Source of the DNA: Anaerolineales bacterium UBA6663
GTDB lineage: Bacteria > Chloroflexota > Anaerolineae > Anaerolineales > UBA6663
DNA: 19,474 nucleotides
Direction: 5' to 3'
NCBI GenBank assembly: GCA_002455335.1
Contig: DKKP01000314.1
Location: forward strand, 1 to 19,474
Every line of letters begins with the position of its first letter. Position 1 is the stretch's first letter. The notes under the pieces are model-generated. The model did not search any database. It was not told the origin of the DNA and saw only the letters and a list, made by a program, of their open reading frames with translations. Shown piece after piece: positions 1-5,940 of the stretch. A program made the translations under genes and the position numbers.

Positions 1-652
1 GCATGGTCTTGCCGGTGCCGGGCGGACCCTGAACCAGCCAGGCCAGGTTTGTCGCGTAGGCCTGGGCAAAGGCCCCGGCCTGATCGTCGTTCAGGCCGAA
101 GTCGTCGGCCTGTTGCAGGGCGCGCTCGTAGCGGGCCAGGTCAGTGCCGGGGCGGAGGTCGCCCATCAACAGTGGCAAGACGCGCTGTATGCCTACTCCG
201 CGATCACCAGCTTCGCCCAGGGCTTCAACGATGATCTGGCTGAGATCGAGCGTGTCTTCGTCGAGCGCCCAGATGCTACCCGGCTCGACGAGGGCGACCA
301 GGTCGGGGCCGATCTCTGCGAGCGCCACGCCCAACTGGGTCTCGCGATCCTGTGTCAGCGTGACCTTGAGTTTGGGGTGGAAGTTGGGATCGCCCTGGTT
401 GAGGCAGAGGATGTCGCCTTCGCGGAAGCGCGACGCGTTGCGCGAGCAGGCCAGTTGCAGGCCGCCCTCTGGAGTCAGCCCGACCACACGCACGCCCTCG
501 ATCGCGCGCCCGGCCGCGACGCGCTCACGGATCGGCTTGCGCCAGGTCACGTCGATCTGGCGTCGTTGCGCGTGGTATTCGTCCCGGACGAAGCGGCTGA
601 GCGTGCTGATGAAGTTCGCGAGCCGGGCGTTGGCATCTGGCGACACTGTCAT
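1..652 (-). CDS. SF1 (Upf1/Dna2-like) helicase, N-terminal fragment
   Basis: The minus-strand reading frame is open from an ATG at 652 to the left window edge, so only the first ~217 residues are visible. The last visible stretch reads LVQGPPGTGKTM, a Walker A motif (GPPGTGKT). It is preceded by a Q-motif-like LNDDQ about 18 residues earlier. This spacing and the NLAWLVQGPPGTGKT context are typical of the AAA_11/Upf1-Dna2 branch of superfamily 1 nucleic-acid helicases. The ~190 residues before it have no obvious motif and would be the N-terminal accessory/beta-barrel region of such proteins. An in-frame ATG at 676 would add eight residues (MLLRPDPS). Neither start has a strong Shine-Dalgarno, so the start is uncertain. 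The helicase motifs after Walker A lie outside the window. Its role (DNA or RNA) cannot be told from this piece. Confidence 0.8.
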   Translation of the reverse strand, partial: MTVSPDANARLANFISTLSRFVRDEYHAQRRQIDVTWRKPIRERVAAGRAIEGVRVVGLTPEGGLQLACSRNASRFREGDILCLNQGDPNFHPKLKVTLTQDRETQLGVALAEIGPDLVALVEPGSIWALDEDTLDLSQIIVEALGEAGDRGVGIQRVLPLLMGDLRPGTDLARYERALQQADDFGLNDDQAGAFAQAYATNLAWLVQGPPGTGKTM

Positions 653-977
653 GGATGGATCCGGCCTGAGCAGCATTATTAGCGTGGCCGGCCCGCACGA
701 AGCGGGCGGGCCACGCGCTCAGTATAGGACCAAAACTGCGACATAAGGTTGGTCAGGGTTGAAGAGGGTTGTCGGGACGAGCTCTCTGTGACAATTGTCT
801 ATGGCGAAAAAGCGTGGTTCGGGGCACCATGCAGGCTGCAAATGGGTGTTCCGGCCCGCAACCAGACGCAGCGCATCGAATACTATTTGCCCGTAAAGGC
901 CCGCTGGCAAATGGCGTTTGCCCGGCCACATAGGTTTTTCCTGGGCCTCAAGCATGTCGATAACGATGAGAGGAACG
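653..977. other. Intergenic region between divergent helicase and lectin genes
   Basis: No gene is supported here. A strong hairpin lies at 682-716 (listed separately). A 7-bp inverted repeat ATTTGCC/GGCAAAT lies at 885-891 and 906-912 with a 14-base spacer. Open frames exist on both strands, for example 749-994 plus and 719-1129 minus. They overlap each other, lack a ribosome site, and encode low-complexity unrecognisable peptides. The region probably holds the promoters of both divergent genes. A TATACT -10-like hexamer occurs on the minus strand just beyond the hairpin, but without a convincing -35. Confidence 0.5.
682..716. repeat. Strong GC-rich hairpin (imperfect inverted repeat)
   Basis: Arms 682-696 (GCGTGGCCGGCCCGC) and 702-716 (GCGGGCGGGCCACGC) pair at 14 of 15 positions around the loop ACGAA. 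There is no T-run on either side, so it is not a standard intrinsic terminator. On the minus strand it ends a few bases before the possible helicase start at 676. It could therefore be a 5'-UTR structure, a REP-like element or a transcription-blocking stem. Confidence 0.6.
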
Positions 978-1634
978 ATGTCTACGATATCTAGAGATCG
1001 ATGGCGCCGCATCCTGGCGGGTTCGCTGGCGCTGGGGCTCATCGTGGCATTGACGTTTAGCCACGCTGCGATTACGCGCGCACAGGACACACCGGCCACG
1101 TTGACGTGGATCACCAACCCGGCGAACAATCACGCTTACGCCGTGCTGACAGGCTGCGCGAGCTGGCATGCCTGCGAGGCCGGCGCCGTCGCCGAGGGCG
1201 GCCACCTGGTCGCCGTCAACAACGCCGATGAGCAGGCCTGGCTCGTCGACACGTTCGACGGCACGACCCTGTACTGGATCGGGTTCACCGACGAGGCCCA
1301 GGCCACGGTCTGGGTCTGGACAACCGGCGAAGCCGTCACATACACCAACTGGTACCCGGGCGAGCCCTCGAACTCCGCCGGCACCGAACACTATGCGTTG
1401 ATGAATTGGACCGTGCCCGGCCAATGGAACGATGGCCACGCCCTGGCTGCGATCAACCTCGGGATCGTCGAGCGGACCTCGGCTCCGCCCACGAGCACGG
1501 CCGAAGCCTCTGAGACTCTGACGCGAACCGCGACCCTGACGACCACGCCGCCGACCGCGACGCCTGTGCTTCCCCTGCGGCTCTACCTGCCGGCGCTCTG
1601 GCGCCAGGACCTTGGGTATCTGCCGGGCGGTTGA
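978..1634 (+). CDS. Secreted C-type-lectin-like protein with Thr/Pro-rich tail
   Basis: 218 residues. Residues 1-35 form a Sec signal peptide: basic RDRWRR, a hydrophobic ILAGSLALGLIVALTF stretch, and a likely cut near TRA|QD. Residues ~50-165 fit the C-type lectin-like fold. They include a Cys pair (C60/C66), LYWIGFTDE (98-106), an EPS triad (129-131, compare EPN/QPD) and WND (150-152). The EPS and WND elements occupy the usual carbohydrate/calcium-loop positions, though sugar binding is not proven. Residues ~165-190 are Thr/Ala/Pro-rich, followed by the hydrophobic-basic tail LRLYLPALWRQ, common on exported Chloroflexota proteins. The start was chosen for the AGAGGA sequence at 969-974; in-frame ATGs at 966 and 954 lack one and would only lengthen the n-region. 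It acts outside the cytoplasm. Its partner is unknown and it stands alone, convergent with the lipoprotein gene. Confidence 0.82.
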   Translation: MSTISRDRWRRILAGSLALGLIVALTFSHAAITRAQDTPATLTWITNPANNHAYAVLTGCASWHACEAGAVAEGGHLVAVNNADEQAWLVDTFDGTTLYWIGFTDEAQATVWVWTTGEAVTYTNWYPGEPSNSAGTEHYALMNWTVPGQWNDGHALAAINLGIVERTSAPPTSTAEASETLTRTATLTTTPPTATPVLPLRLYLPALWRQDLGYLPGG

Positions 1635-1705
1635 GGCGTGGGGCGAGCGCCGATTGCCCCGACGATACGCGTTGTGCTTGTCCCGCACGAAAGTGGCTGT
1701 TGTTC

Positions 1706-1728
1706 GCGCCGGCGGACGGCGCCGGCGC
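1706..1728. terminator. Perfect 9-bp GC hairpin between convergent genes
   Basis: GCGCCGGCG (1706-1714) and CGCCGGCGC (1720-1728) pair perfectly around the loop GACGG. It lies in the 142-base gap between the convergent lectin and lipoprotein genes, where a bidirectional terminator is expected. No T-run follows on either strand, so termination activity is an inference from position and stem strength only. Confidence 0.4.
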
Positions 1729-1776
1729 AGGCAAAACTCACCGCAAAGACTCGTGTCCGGCAAGGCGCTTTGCAGG

Positions 1777-4335
1777 TCACGGGCTCGTCATCGGTTCGAT
1801 CGGGCCCAGCTTGCTCTGCGCGATCGCGCTCAAGGGGTACAGCGGATACTCGTTCCACAGCGTCCAGTAGGCCACGACCGCACCGGCCGGATCTCCCAAC
1901 GCCTCGGCCGCCAGGCCCTGAAGATAGCGCAGATAAGGTCGAAACGTCGGCCGGTTGGAATACCCTGGATCGATCGAGGCCGGCATATTCATGCCGTCCG
2001 CGAACAACGCGTCGATCAAGGCGGCTGCGGCGGCCGGGTCGTGAGCATCGAACAACAGGCGCTCGACCTCGCGCAAGCGCGCGCGCTGAGCCGAGCCCTG
2101 CCGATCGACCTCGACCACGGCCTGCGCCCCTGCGCTCCAGCCAACCGTATACCAGGCCGGATCCCAGTCGCTGTGCGGCTCCAGGCGCACGGTCACCGAT
2201 TGTGCGCCGTCCGAGTTCGTCGCGATGACGAACCCACGCTGCGTCGCCGGCCCCGGAAGCCAGCGCGAGTGGAGCGCATCGACAACCCGATACCCACCCT
2301 GAACCGGGATCGCCCGCAGCGCGGCGATGCCGCCCGACCACTGGTAGATCGTCAACGAGCCGATGGCCGGGTCCGGCGCGAAGGCGGCGACCACGCTGGG
2401 GACGATGGCGACCTCATCGGTCGTGGCGGCCACCCACTGCGCGTCGATGCCAGCCGCGCGGTTGAGGAGCGCCCACAGATCGAGCGCCCCCTGCCGGCCC
2501 GTGCCAAGCAGCACGACCCAGTCGCGCCGACCGTCGCCGTCCACATCGGCCTCTTGCAACCCGCTGTAAGGGATGGCCCGGTCTTCCAGGTAACGGACCA
2601 GCGCCGGCGTTGACGCGACATCGCGCCCGTTCAGGTCGACCCGTAGCGCCGCGGCCGGGCTGCACATGTCGAGCGGATCGGTCTGGAGCCAGGGGCTATC
2701 CAGCGGCGGCCGGCCGCCCATTCCCCAGTTGCCGTCGGCAAAACCCCAAACTTCGCGCATCGCGTCTGTGTCATACGGCACAAGCGTGAACTCGTCGGCT
2801 CGAGGAAAGTCGCGCGGATCCAGGACGTCGGCGACGGCCAGGCAGCCGGCGACCACGCCGTGAGCATCGTACGCCGCCACAAAGGCGCCGGCGAGCTGTG
2901 ACGCCGCCGTGTACTCGGCGGCCTGTGGCGAATCGCGGACGGCGATCAGGGTCTCACGCGCCTCGCGAGAGTCGCCGGCCAATGCCTGCGCGATCCCGAG
3001 CTTGACCCTGAAGAAGTCGTGATAGGCCGGACCATAGCGTTCGGTGTTGGCCGTCATCGTTTCCTCATCGTCGCTGGCCATGACCCTGGCCAACAGCGCG
3101 CGGGCCCGCGTATCTTCGATCCCCAACTCGGTGATCACGGGCAACGCGCAGGAGTCGACGCTTTCGAAATCGAAATCGGCAGGAGCAAGCAGCGACTCCT
3201 CGGCGAGGTCGAAGAAAGAACCGGCCCAGGCATAACGACGCCTGAGGAGGATCGAATGGGATGTCCACTGGCCGGCCCGTGTGCAGCCCGCGGAGAGCGC
3301 GTAGCCTGTCGTGATCGTCGCGGGTGCGCCATCGCTCGCCTCGATCTCGATCGGCAGACAGTCGCCGAAGTCGGTCTCCGCGTACGTCGCGAGACCGGGC
3401 GTCAGATTCCTGAACCCACCGTCCGCCCACTCATGGGCCGCCAGCGAACTGGCGCAGAAATGTGAGAAGCCGCTGCCCCAGTAAAGATCTCGGATCACGA
3501 CCTCGGGTTGTCCATTGGCGTTCAGGTCGCGGAAGGAGAGATCGTGGTCGTGGTGAAAGAGGTTGGACCATTGCGAGTCGACGACGACCACGCGATACGC
3601 CTCGGGCCGGCCGGAGATGCCGAGCACGAGCGCAGAGCGGTTTGCCACCCGCACGTCGACGAGCCAGCCCGGTTCGCCGTCGCCCAGGAGGTTGGTGGCC
3701 GCAACCGGCTCGCCGACGACGACGTCGGCCGGACCGATGACGTCATGCACCATCCTGACCAGCGTCGCCCCAACGAGGACGGCCTGCCGATCGGCGTTGA
3801 GACGCCGATCGAACGCTGCCCGGAACGGCTCGCTGGGGACGCCCGCCGTCCACGCCGGCGTATCCGGGTTCAACAACAGGCGGCGAACCGACTCGGCCTC
3901 GGGCGAGTCCGGATAGCGGCCGACGATTTCGCTGTACAGCGTGCCCGTCACCATGACCTGCGACGACCAGTCGGTGTAAATCGGACCGTCGGTATCCGTC
4001 GGGAACGGGCTAAGGTCGTGGTTCGCCCAGGCCAGGATCTGGCCGGCGTCCCAGGTGGTGAGCGTATAGGCCTCGACCGGCTGCGGTGGCCGTGCGCCCC
4101 ACCAGGCGGTCGGCACAAGGGTCGGCGTTGCCGTGGGCCTGAGTGTCGGTGAGTGCGCCGGTGTGCGACCTGGTGTGGGCTGTGGCGAGTGCGACGGCCC
4201 GGCCGTGAGGGTGCTCGTGGGCACGAGCGACTCACTCATTCCGACAGTATCCGTTGCCTCAGCCCGGCAGCCCGACAGGGCGCCCAGCATAGCAGCAAAG
4301 ACGATGGTGGTGAACCGCAACCAGTAACCTGACAT
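1777..4335 (-). CDS. Large exported lipoprotein with VCBS/FG-GAP-like and TPR-like segments
   Basis: 852 residues from the ATG at 4335, chosen because GGGAGGGGGG lies just upstream and because it gives a clean lipoprotein signal. That signal is a hydrophobic TTIVFAAMLGAL stretch followed by lipobox LSGC with C23 as the acylation site. An upstream in-frame start at 4368 would add 11 non-signal residues. Residues ~24-78 are a Ser/Thr/Pro-rich linker (PTSTLTAGPSHSPQPTP-like). The mature part has two Asp-rich loops of the FG-GAP/VCBS type: DLNANGQPEVVI near 272-285 and DVDGDGRRDWVVLLG near 595-610. It also has helical TPR-like stretches near 430-480 and 800-840, the latter ending AGAVVAYWTLWNEYP. 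The likely role is a surface-anchored protein of unknown function, perhaps with a calcium-stabilised beta-propeller. No catalytic motif is seen. It is monocistronic and convergent with the lectin gene. Confidence 0.8.
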   Translation of the reverse strand: MSGYWLRFTTIVFAAMLGALSGCRAEATDTVGMSESLVPTSTLTAGPSHSPQPTPGRTPAHSPTLRPTATPTLVPTAWWGARPPQPVEAYTLTTWDAGQILAWANHDLSPFPTDTDGPIYTDWSSQVMVTGTLYSEIVGRYPDSPEAESVRRLLLNPDTPAWTAGVPSEPFRAAFDRRLNADRQAVLVGATLVRMVHDVIGPADVVVGEPVAATNLLGDGEPGWLVDVRVANRSALVLGISGRPEAYRVVVVDSQWSNLFHHDHDLSFRDLNANGQPEVVIRDLYWGSGFSHFCASSLAAHEWADGGFRNLTPGLATYAETDFGDCLPIEIEASDGAPATITTGYALSAGCTRAGQWTSHSILLRRRYAWAGSFFDLAEESLLAPADFDFESVDSCALPVITELGIEDTRARALLARVMASDDEETMTANTERYGPAYHDFFRVKLGIAQALAGDSREARETLIAVRDSPQAAEYTAASQLAGAFVAAYDAHGVVAGCLAVADVLDPRDFPRADEFTLVPYDTDAMREVWGFADGNWGMGGRPPLDSPWLQTDPLDMCSPAAALRVDLNGRDVASTPALVRYLEDRAIPYSGLQEADVDGDGRRDWVVLLGTGRQGALDLWALLNRAAGIDAQWVAATTDEVAIVPSVVAAFAPDPAIGSLTIYQWSGGIAALRAIPVQGGYRVVDALHSRWLPGPATQRGFVIATNSDGAQSVTVRLEPHSDWDPAWYTVGWSAGAQAVVEVDRQGSAQRARLREVERLLFDAHDPAAAAALIDALFADGMNMPASIDPGYSNRPTFRPYLRYLQGLAAEALGDPAGAVVAYWTLWNEYPLYPLSAIAQSKLGPIEPMTSP

Positions 4336-4337
4336 GT

Positions 4338-4347
4338 CCCCCCTCCC
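4338..4347 (-). promoter_or_regulatory. Ribosome binding site fixing the lipoprotein start
   Basis: On the minus strand GGGAGGGGGG precedes the ATG at 4335, with GGAGG about six bases from the start codon. This supports the start that places the lipobox signal peptide at the N-terminus. Confidence 0.7.
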
Positions 4348-4662
4348 GGCAGCGCGACGCGCCGTCAAACCTAAATGCCCAGACCCTAATGGCTCGGAGT
4401 TACGATCGGGCCACGTGCAAGTTACCGTCCGGTTACCGGATGAAGCCGACGACGCACATCGGCGTTCCTTCGCCCTGGCGTAAGGCCGTCAGGGACCCGC
4501 CGCGCACCTATCCGCGACGACGCACGGCCTGCGAAGCGCTTCGCGGTCCTGACGTCTTCGCGATACGCAGCCCCCACTTCGCGCGACCACTCAGGATAAG
4601 CGCCACGCCGAACGCCATTTGCCCTGGCGCCGCTGAGGGCAAAGGAACGCTTGCACTCGTCG
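4348..4662. other. Intergenic region upstream of the lipoprotein and toxin genes
   Basis: No gene is supported. Open frames on both strands (4389-4676 plus, 4422-5078 minus) give Arg/Pro-rich shadow-like peptides. Visible elements are a perfect 14-base palindrome GCGAAGCGCTTCGC at 4531-4544 and three GTTAC pentamers in the same orientation (4399-4403, 4421-4425, 4432-4436). The last two sit in the direct repeat GTTACCG at 4421 and 4432. GTTAC is also the half-site of the operator at 4671-4690, so these could be auxiliary sites. Confidence 0.45.
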
Positions 4663-4691
4663 TTGCTTGGTTGTAACAATTTTGTTACAAT
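4663..4691 (+). promoter_or_regulatory. Toxin-antitoxin promoter with overlapping palindromic operator
   Basis: The -10 box TACAAT (4686-4691) lies 17 bases after a weak -35 TTGCTT (4663-4668). A perfect inverted repeat TTGTAACAA-TT-TTGTTACAA (4671-4690) covers the spacer and most of the -10. This is the expected position for an autorepressor site bound by the antitoxin. The core half-sites are GTAAC (4673-4677) and GTTAC (4684-4688), six bases apart. The predicted transcription start is at or next to the toxin ATG at 4699. Confidence 0.75.
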
Positions 4692-4698
4692 AGCCGCC

Positions 4699-5070
4699 AT
4701 GAAACGTGAGGTGCGGTTCTTCCGGAAGCCTGATGGCCGCGAGCCGGTGCGCGAGTTCCTGACTGACCTCAACAAGCGCGATCGCAAGAGCGTCGGCGCC
4801 GATATTCGCCGAGTCCAGGATGGGCGCGACCTCGGCATGCCGTTGGTGCGGCACTTCTCGCCCGACCTCGGCGAGATCCGCAGCAACTCGTCGCGCGGCG
4901 CGATCCGTGTCTTCTTCACGATCCTCACGGCGCCCGTGATTGTGCTGCTGCACGCGATCTTCAAGAAGAGCCAGAAGACCCCCTCCGCCGATCTCAACCT
5001 GGCGCAGGGCCGCGCTCGGGAAGTACAGGCCGCCGAGCGGGCCGCCGAACGAAAGAGGAACCGGACATGA
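4699..5070 (+). CDS. HigB-like toxin, phage-derived Gp49-like family
   Basis: 123 residues beginning MKREVRFFRKPDG. The layout matches the Gp49-like/HigB family (RelE superfold). It has an early VREFL segment, a central GMPLVRHFSPDLGEIRS strand-turn, then GAIRVFFTI, and the signature LLHAIFKKSQKTP followed by a charged C-terminal helix. Known members are ribosome-dependent mRNA interferases that stop translation. That activity is from family knowledge; no single catalytic residue can be assigned by eye. The ATG at 4699 was chosen over a TTG at 4651 because the TTG lies upstream of the promoter -10. No Shine-Dalgarno is present, consistent with a leaderless message. The stop TGA overlaps the antitoxin ATG (ATGA), so the two are translationally coupled in the toxin-first order typical of HigBA. 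Confidence 0.88.
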   Translation: MKREVRFFRKPDGREPVREFLTDLNKRDRKSVGADIRRVQDGRDLGMPLVRHFSPDLGEIRSNSSRGAIRVFFTILTAPVIVLLHAIFKKSQKTPSADLNLAQGRAREVQAAERAAERKRNRT

Positions 5071-5354
5071 CAAGCCACAATCCCCGGATCGGATCAAGTC
5101 TCGAAGCGTGGCTTGACGCTGACGGCATCCACGGCGACGTCGACGCCATCGCCGCCAAGCGTGACCTGGTGACCCAGCTCGAGACGGCCCGGCGGCAACG
5201 TCGGCTGACTCGAGCGGCGTTAGCTCAAAAAGCCAGGATCTCCGCGATCCAACTCCGCCGGCTGCTCGACCCGGACCACACGGACGTCAGCGTACGGGCG
5301 CTGGCCCGCGTCGCTTTGGCTCTCGGCAAGGGGTTGACTATCGGGCTGTGTTGA
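5067..5354 (+). CDS. XRE-family HigA-like antitoxin
   Basis: 95 residues. The C-terminal two-thirds hold a helix-turn-helix of the XRE/Cro type: RRLTRAALAQKARISAIQLRRLLDP, with the recognition helix around ISAIQLRRLL and a final VRALARVALALGKGL helix. The first ~40 residues (NPRIGSSLEAWLDADGI onward) would be the toxin-binding part. It overlaps the toxin gene by four bases. AGAGGAA at 5054-5060 supplies the ribosome site. By family knowledge it neutralises the toxin and, alone or with the toxin, represses the promoter at 4663-4691. It is a clear paralogue of the protein encoded at 5579-5866, sharing NP-IGS, AAKR-LV-Q-E-AR, RLT--ALAQKA-IS--QL-R-LDPD and ALGK. Confidence 0.88.
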   Translation: MTSHNPRIGSSLEAWLDADGIHGDVDAIAAKRDLVTQLETARRQRRLTRAALAQKARISAIQLRRLLDPDHTDVSVRALARVALALGKGLTIGLC

Positions 5355-5402
5355 GACCGTAAACGCAGGAAAGCGAGATCTCACGGTCAAAACGATGTGC
5401 AT

Positions 5403-5426
5403 TGTCAAGCGCGGGTGTGCTTGACA
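5403..5426. repeat. Inverted repeat overlapping the -35 box of the second antitoxin unit
   Basis: TGTCAAGC (5403-5410) and GCTTGACA (5419-5426) are perfect inverted copies with an 8-base spacer. The right arm contains the TTGACA -35 box of the promoter at 5421-5449. By symmetry the left arm carries the same hexamer on the minus strand. It may be an extra regulator site or simply a symmetrical promoter region. Confidence 0.5.
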
Positions 5427-5449
5427 GGCTGTAACTCATTTGTTACGCT
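5421..5449 (+). promoter_or_regulatory. Promoter/operator of the solitary XRE gene
   Basis: A perfect -35 TTGACA (5421-5426) and a TACGCT -10-like box (5444-5449) are separated by 17 bases. GTAAC (5431-5435) and GTTAC (5442-5446), six bases apart, sit in the same place relative to the -10 as in the operator at 4671-4690. The two promoters are therefore probably bound by the same or paralogous antitoxins. Confidence 0.7.
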
Positions 5450-5578
5450 CCCGCCACTTCCGAGGCTGGAAGTGCGCCCGAATGCCGCCGCGTGTGTGGC
5501 GGCTGCCCGCGCGGCTCAGATCGGCGTCGCGAGGTCCCTCGGCAAACGGCACCCGCCTCGGGGAGCGTGCAAAACCTC

Positions 5579-5866
5579 ATGCCCAAGAAAAATCCGCACA
5601 TCGGATCTGGTTTCGACGACTTCCTCAAAGAGGAAGGCCTGCTGGCGGACGTGATCGCCGGGGCCGCCAAGCGCAACCTCGTAATGCAGTTCGAAGAGGC
5701 GCGCAAGAAACAGCGCCTGACCAAGAGCGCCCTCGCTCAGAAGGCCGGGATTTCACGGATGCAACTCGATCGCGTCCTCGACCCCGACAACCTCAGCGCC
5801 AGCCTCAAGATCATCGCTAAGGTTTCGACCGCTCTCGGGAAGAGCGTGTACTTCAAGCTCCTGTAG
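5579..5866 (+). CDS. Orphan XRE-family antitoxin-like protein
   Basis: 95 residues, the same length as the antitoxin at 5067-5354 and alignable throughout (MPKKNPHIGSGFDDFLKEEG start, HTH at KQRLTKSALAQKAGISRMQL, end STALGKSVYFKLL). The predicted transcript starts near 5456, leaving an unusually long leader of ~120 bases before the ATG. A weak GGGAG lies 11 bases upstream of the start. No reading frame in the leader resembles a Gp49-like toxin, so the partner seems to have been lost or never present. It may act as a cross-regulator or anti-addiction copy of the neighbouring module. The identity as an HTH protein is clear; the role is inference. Confidence 0.83.
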   Translation: MPKKNPHIGSGFDDFLKEEGLLADVIAGAAKRNLVMQFEEARKKQRLTKSALAQKAGISRMQLDRVLDPDNLSASLKIIAKVSTALGKSVYFKLL

Positions 5867-5880
5867 CCTACTAGGCTTTT
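5865..5880 (+). terminator. Short hairpin with T-run after the orphan antitoxin gene
   Basis: AGCCT (5865-5869) and AGGCT (5873-5877) pair around ACT and run into TTTT (5877-5880), overlapping the stop codon. This is a short intrinsic terminator for the plus strand. A second nested stem, CCGAC/GTCGG at 5889-5893 and 5901-5905 inside GGCGC/GCGCC at 5883-5887 and 5910-5914, lies just beyond. It could serve the minus-strand operon ending at 5941, but lacks a T-run. Confidence 0.5.
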
Positions 5881-5940
5881 GTGGCGCGCCGACTCAAGGC
5901 GTCGGACATGCGCCGGTACGGGTTGCCCGCCCTCGCTGCC

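Noticed and set aside
868..925. A GGCAAATGGCGTT sequence near 906-918 also present inverted near 4612-4624
   Set aside because: A single 13-base match between distant sites is too little to call a mobile element or repeat family.
749..994. Small plus-strand open frame of 81 codons before the lectin gene
   Set aside because: No start signal, no known motif, and it overlaps the lectin start region.
719..1129. Minus-strand open frame of 136 codons overlapping the lectin start
   Set aside because: No ribosome site or recognisable domain. It overlaps the signal-peptide coding part of the lectin gene.
5450..5578. Possible toxin remnant before the orphan antitoxin gene
   Set aside because: I translated all three plus-strand frames by eye and found nothing resembling the Gp49-like signature. 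Deletion of a toxin remains only an inference.
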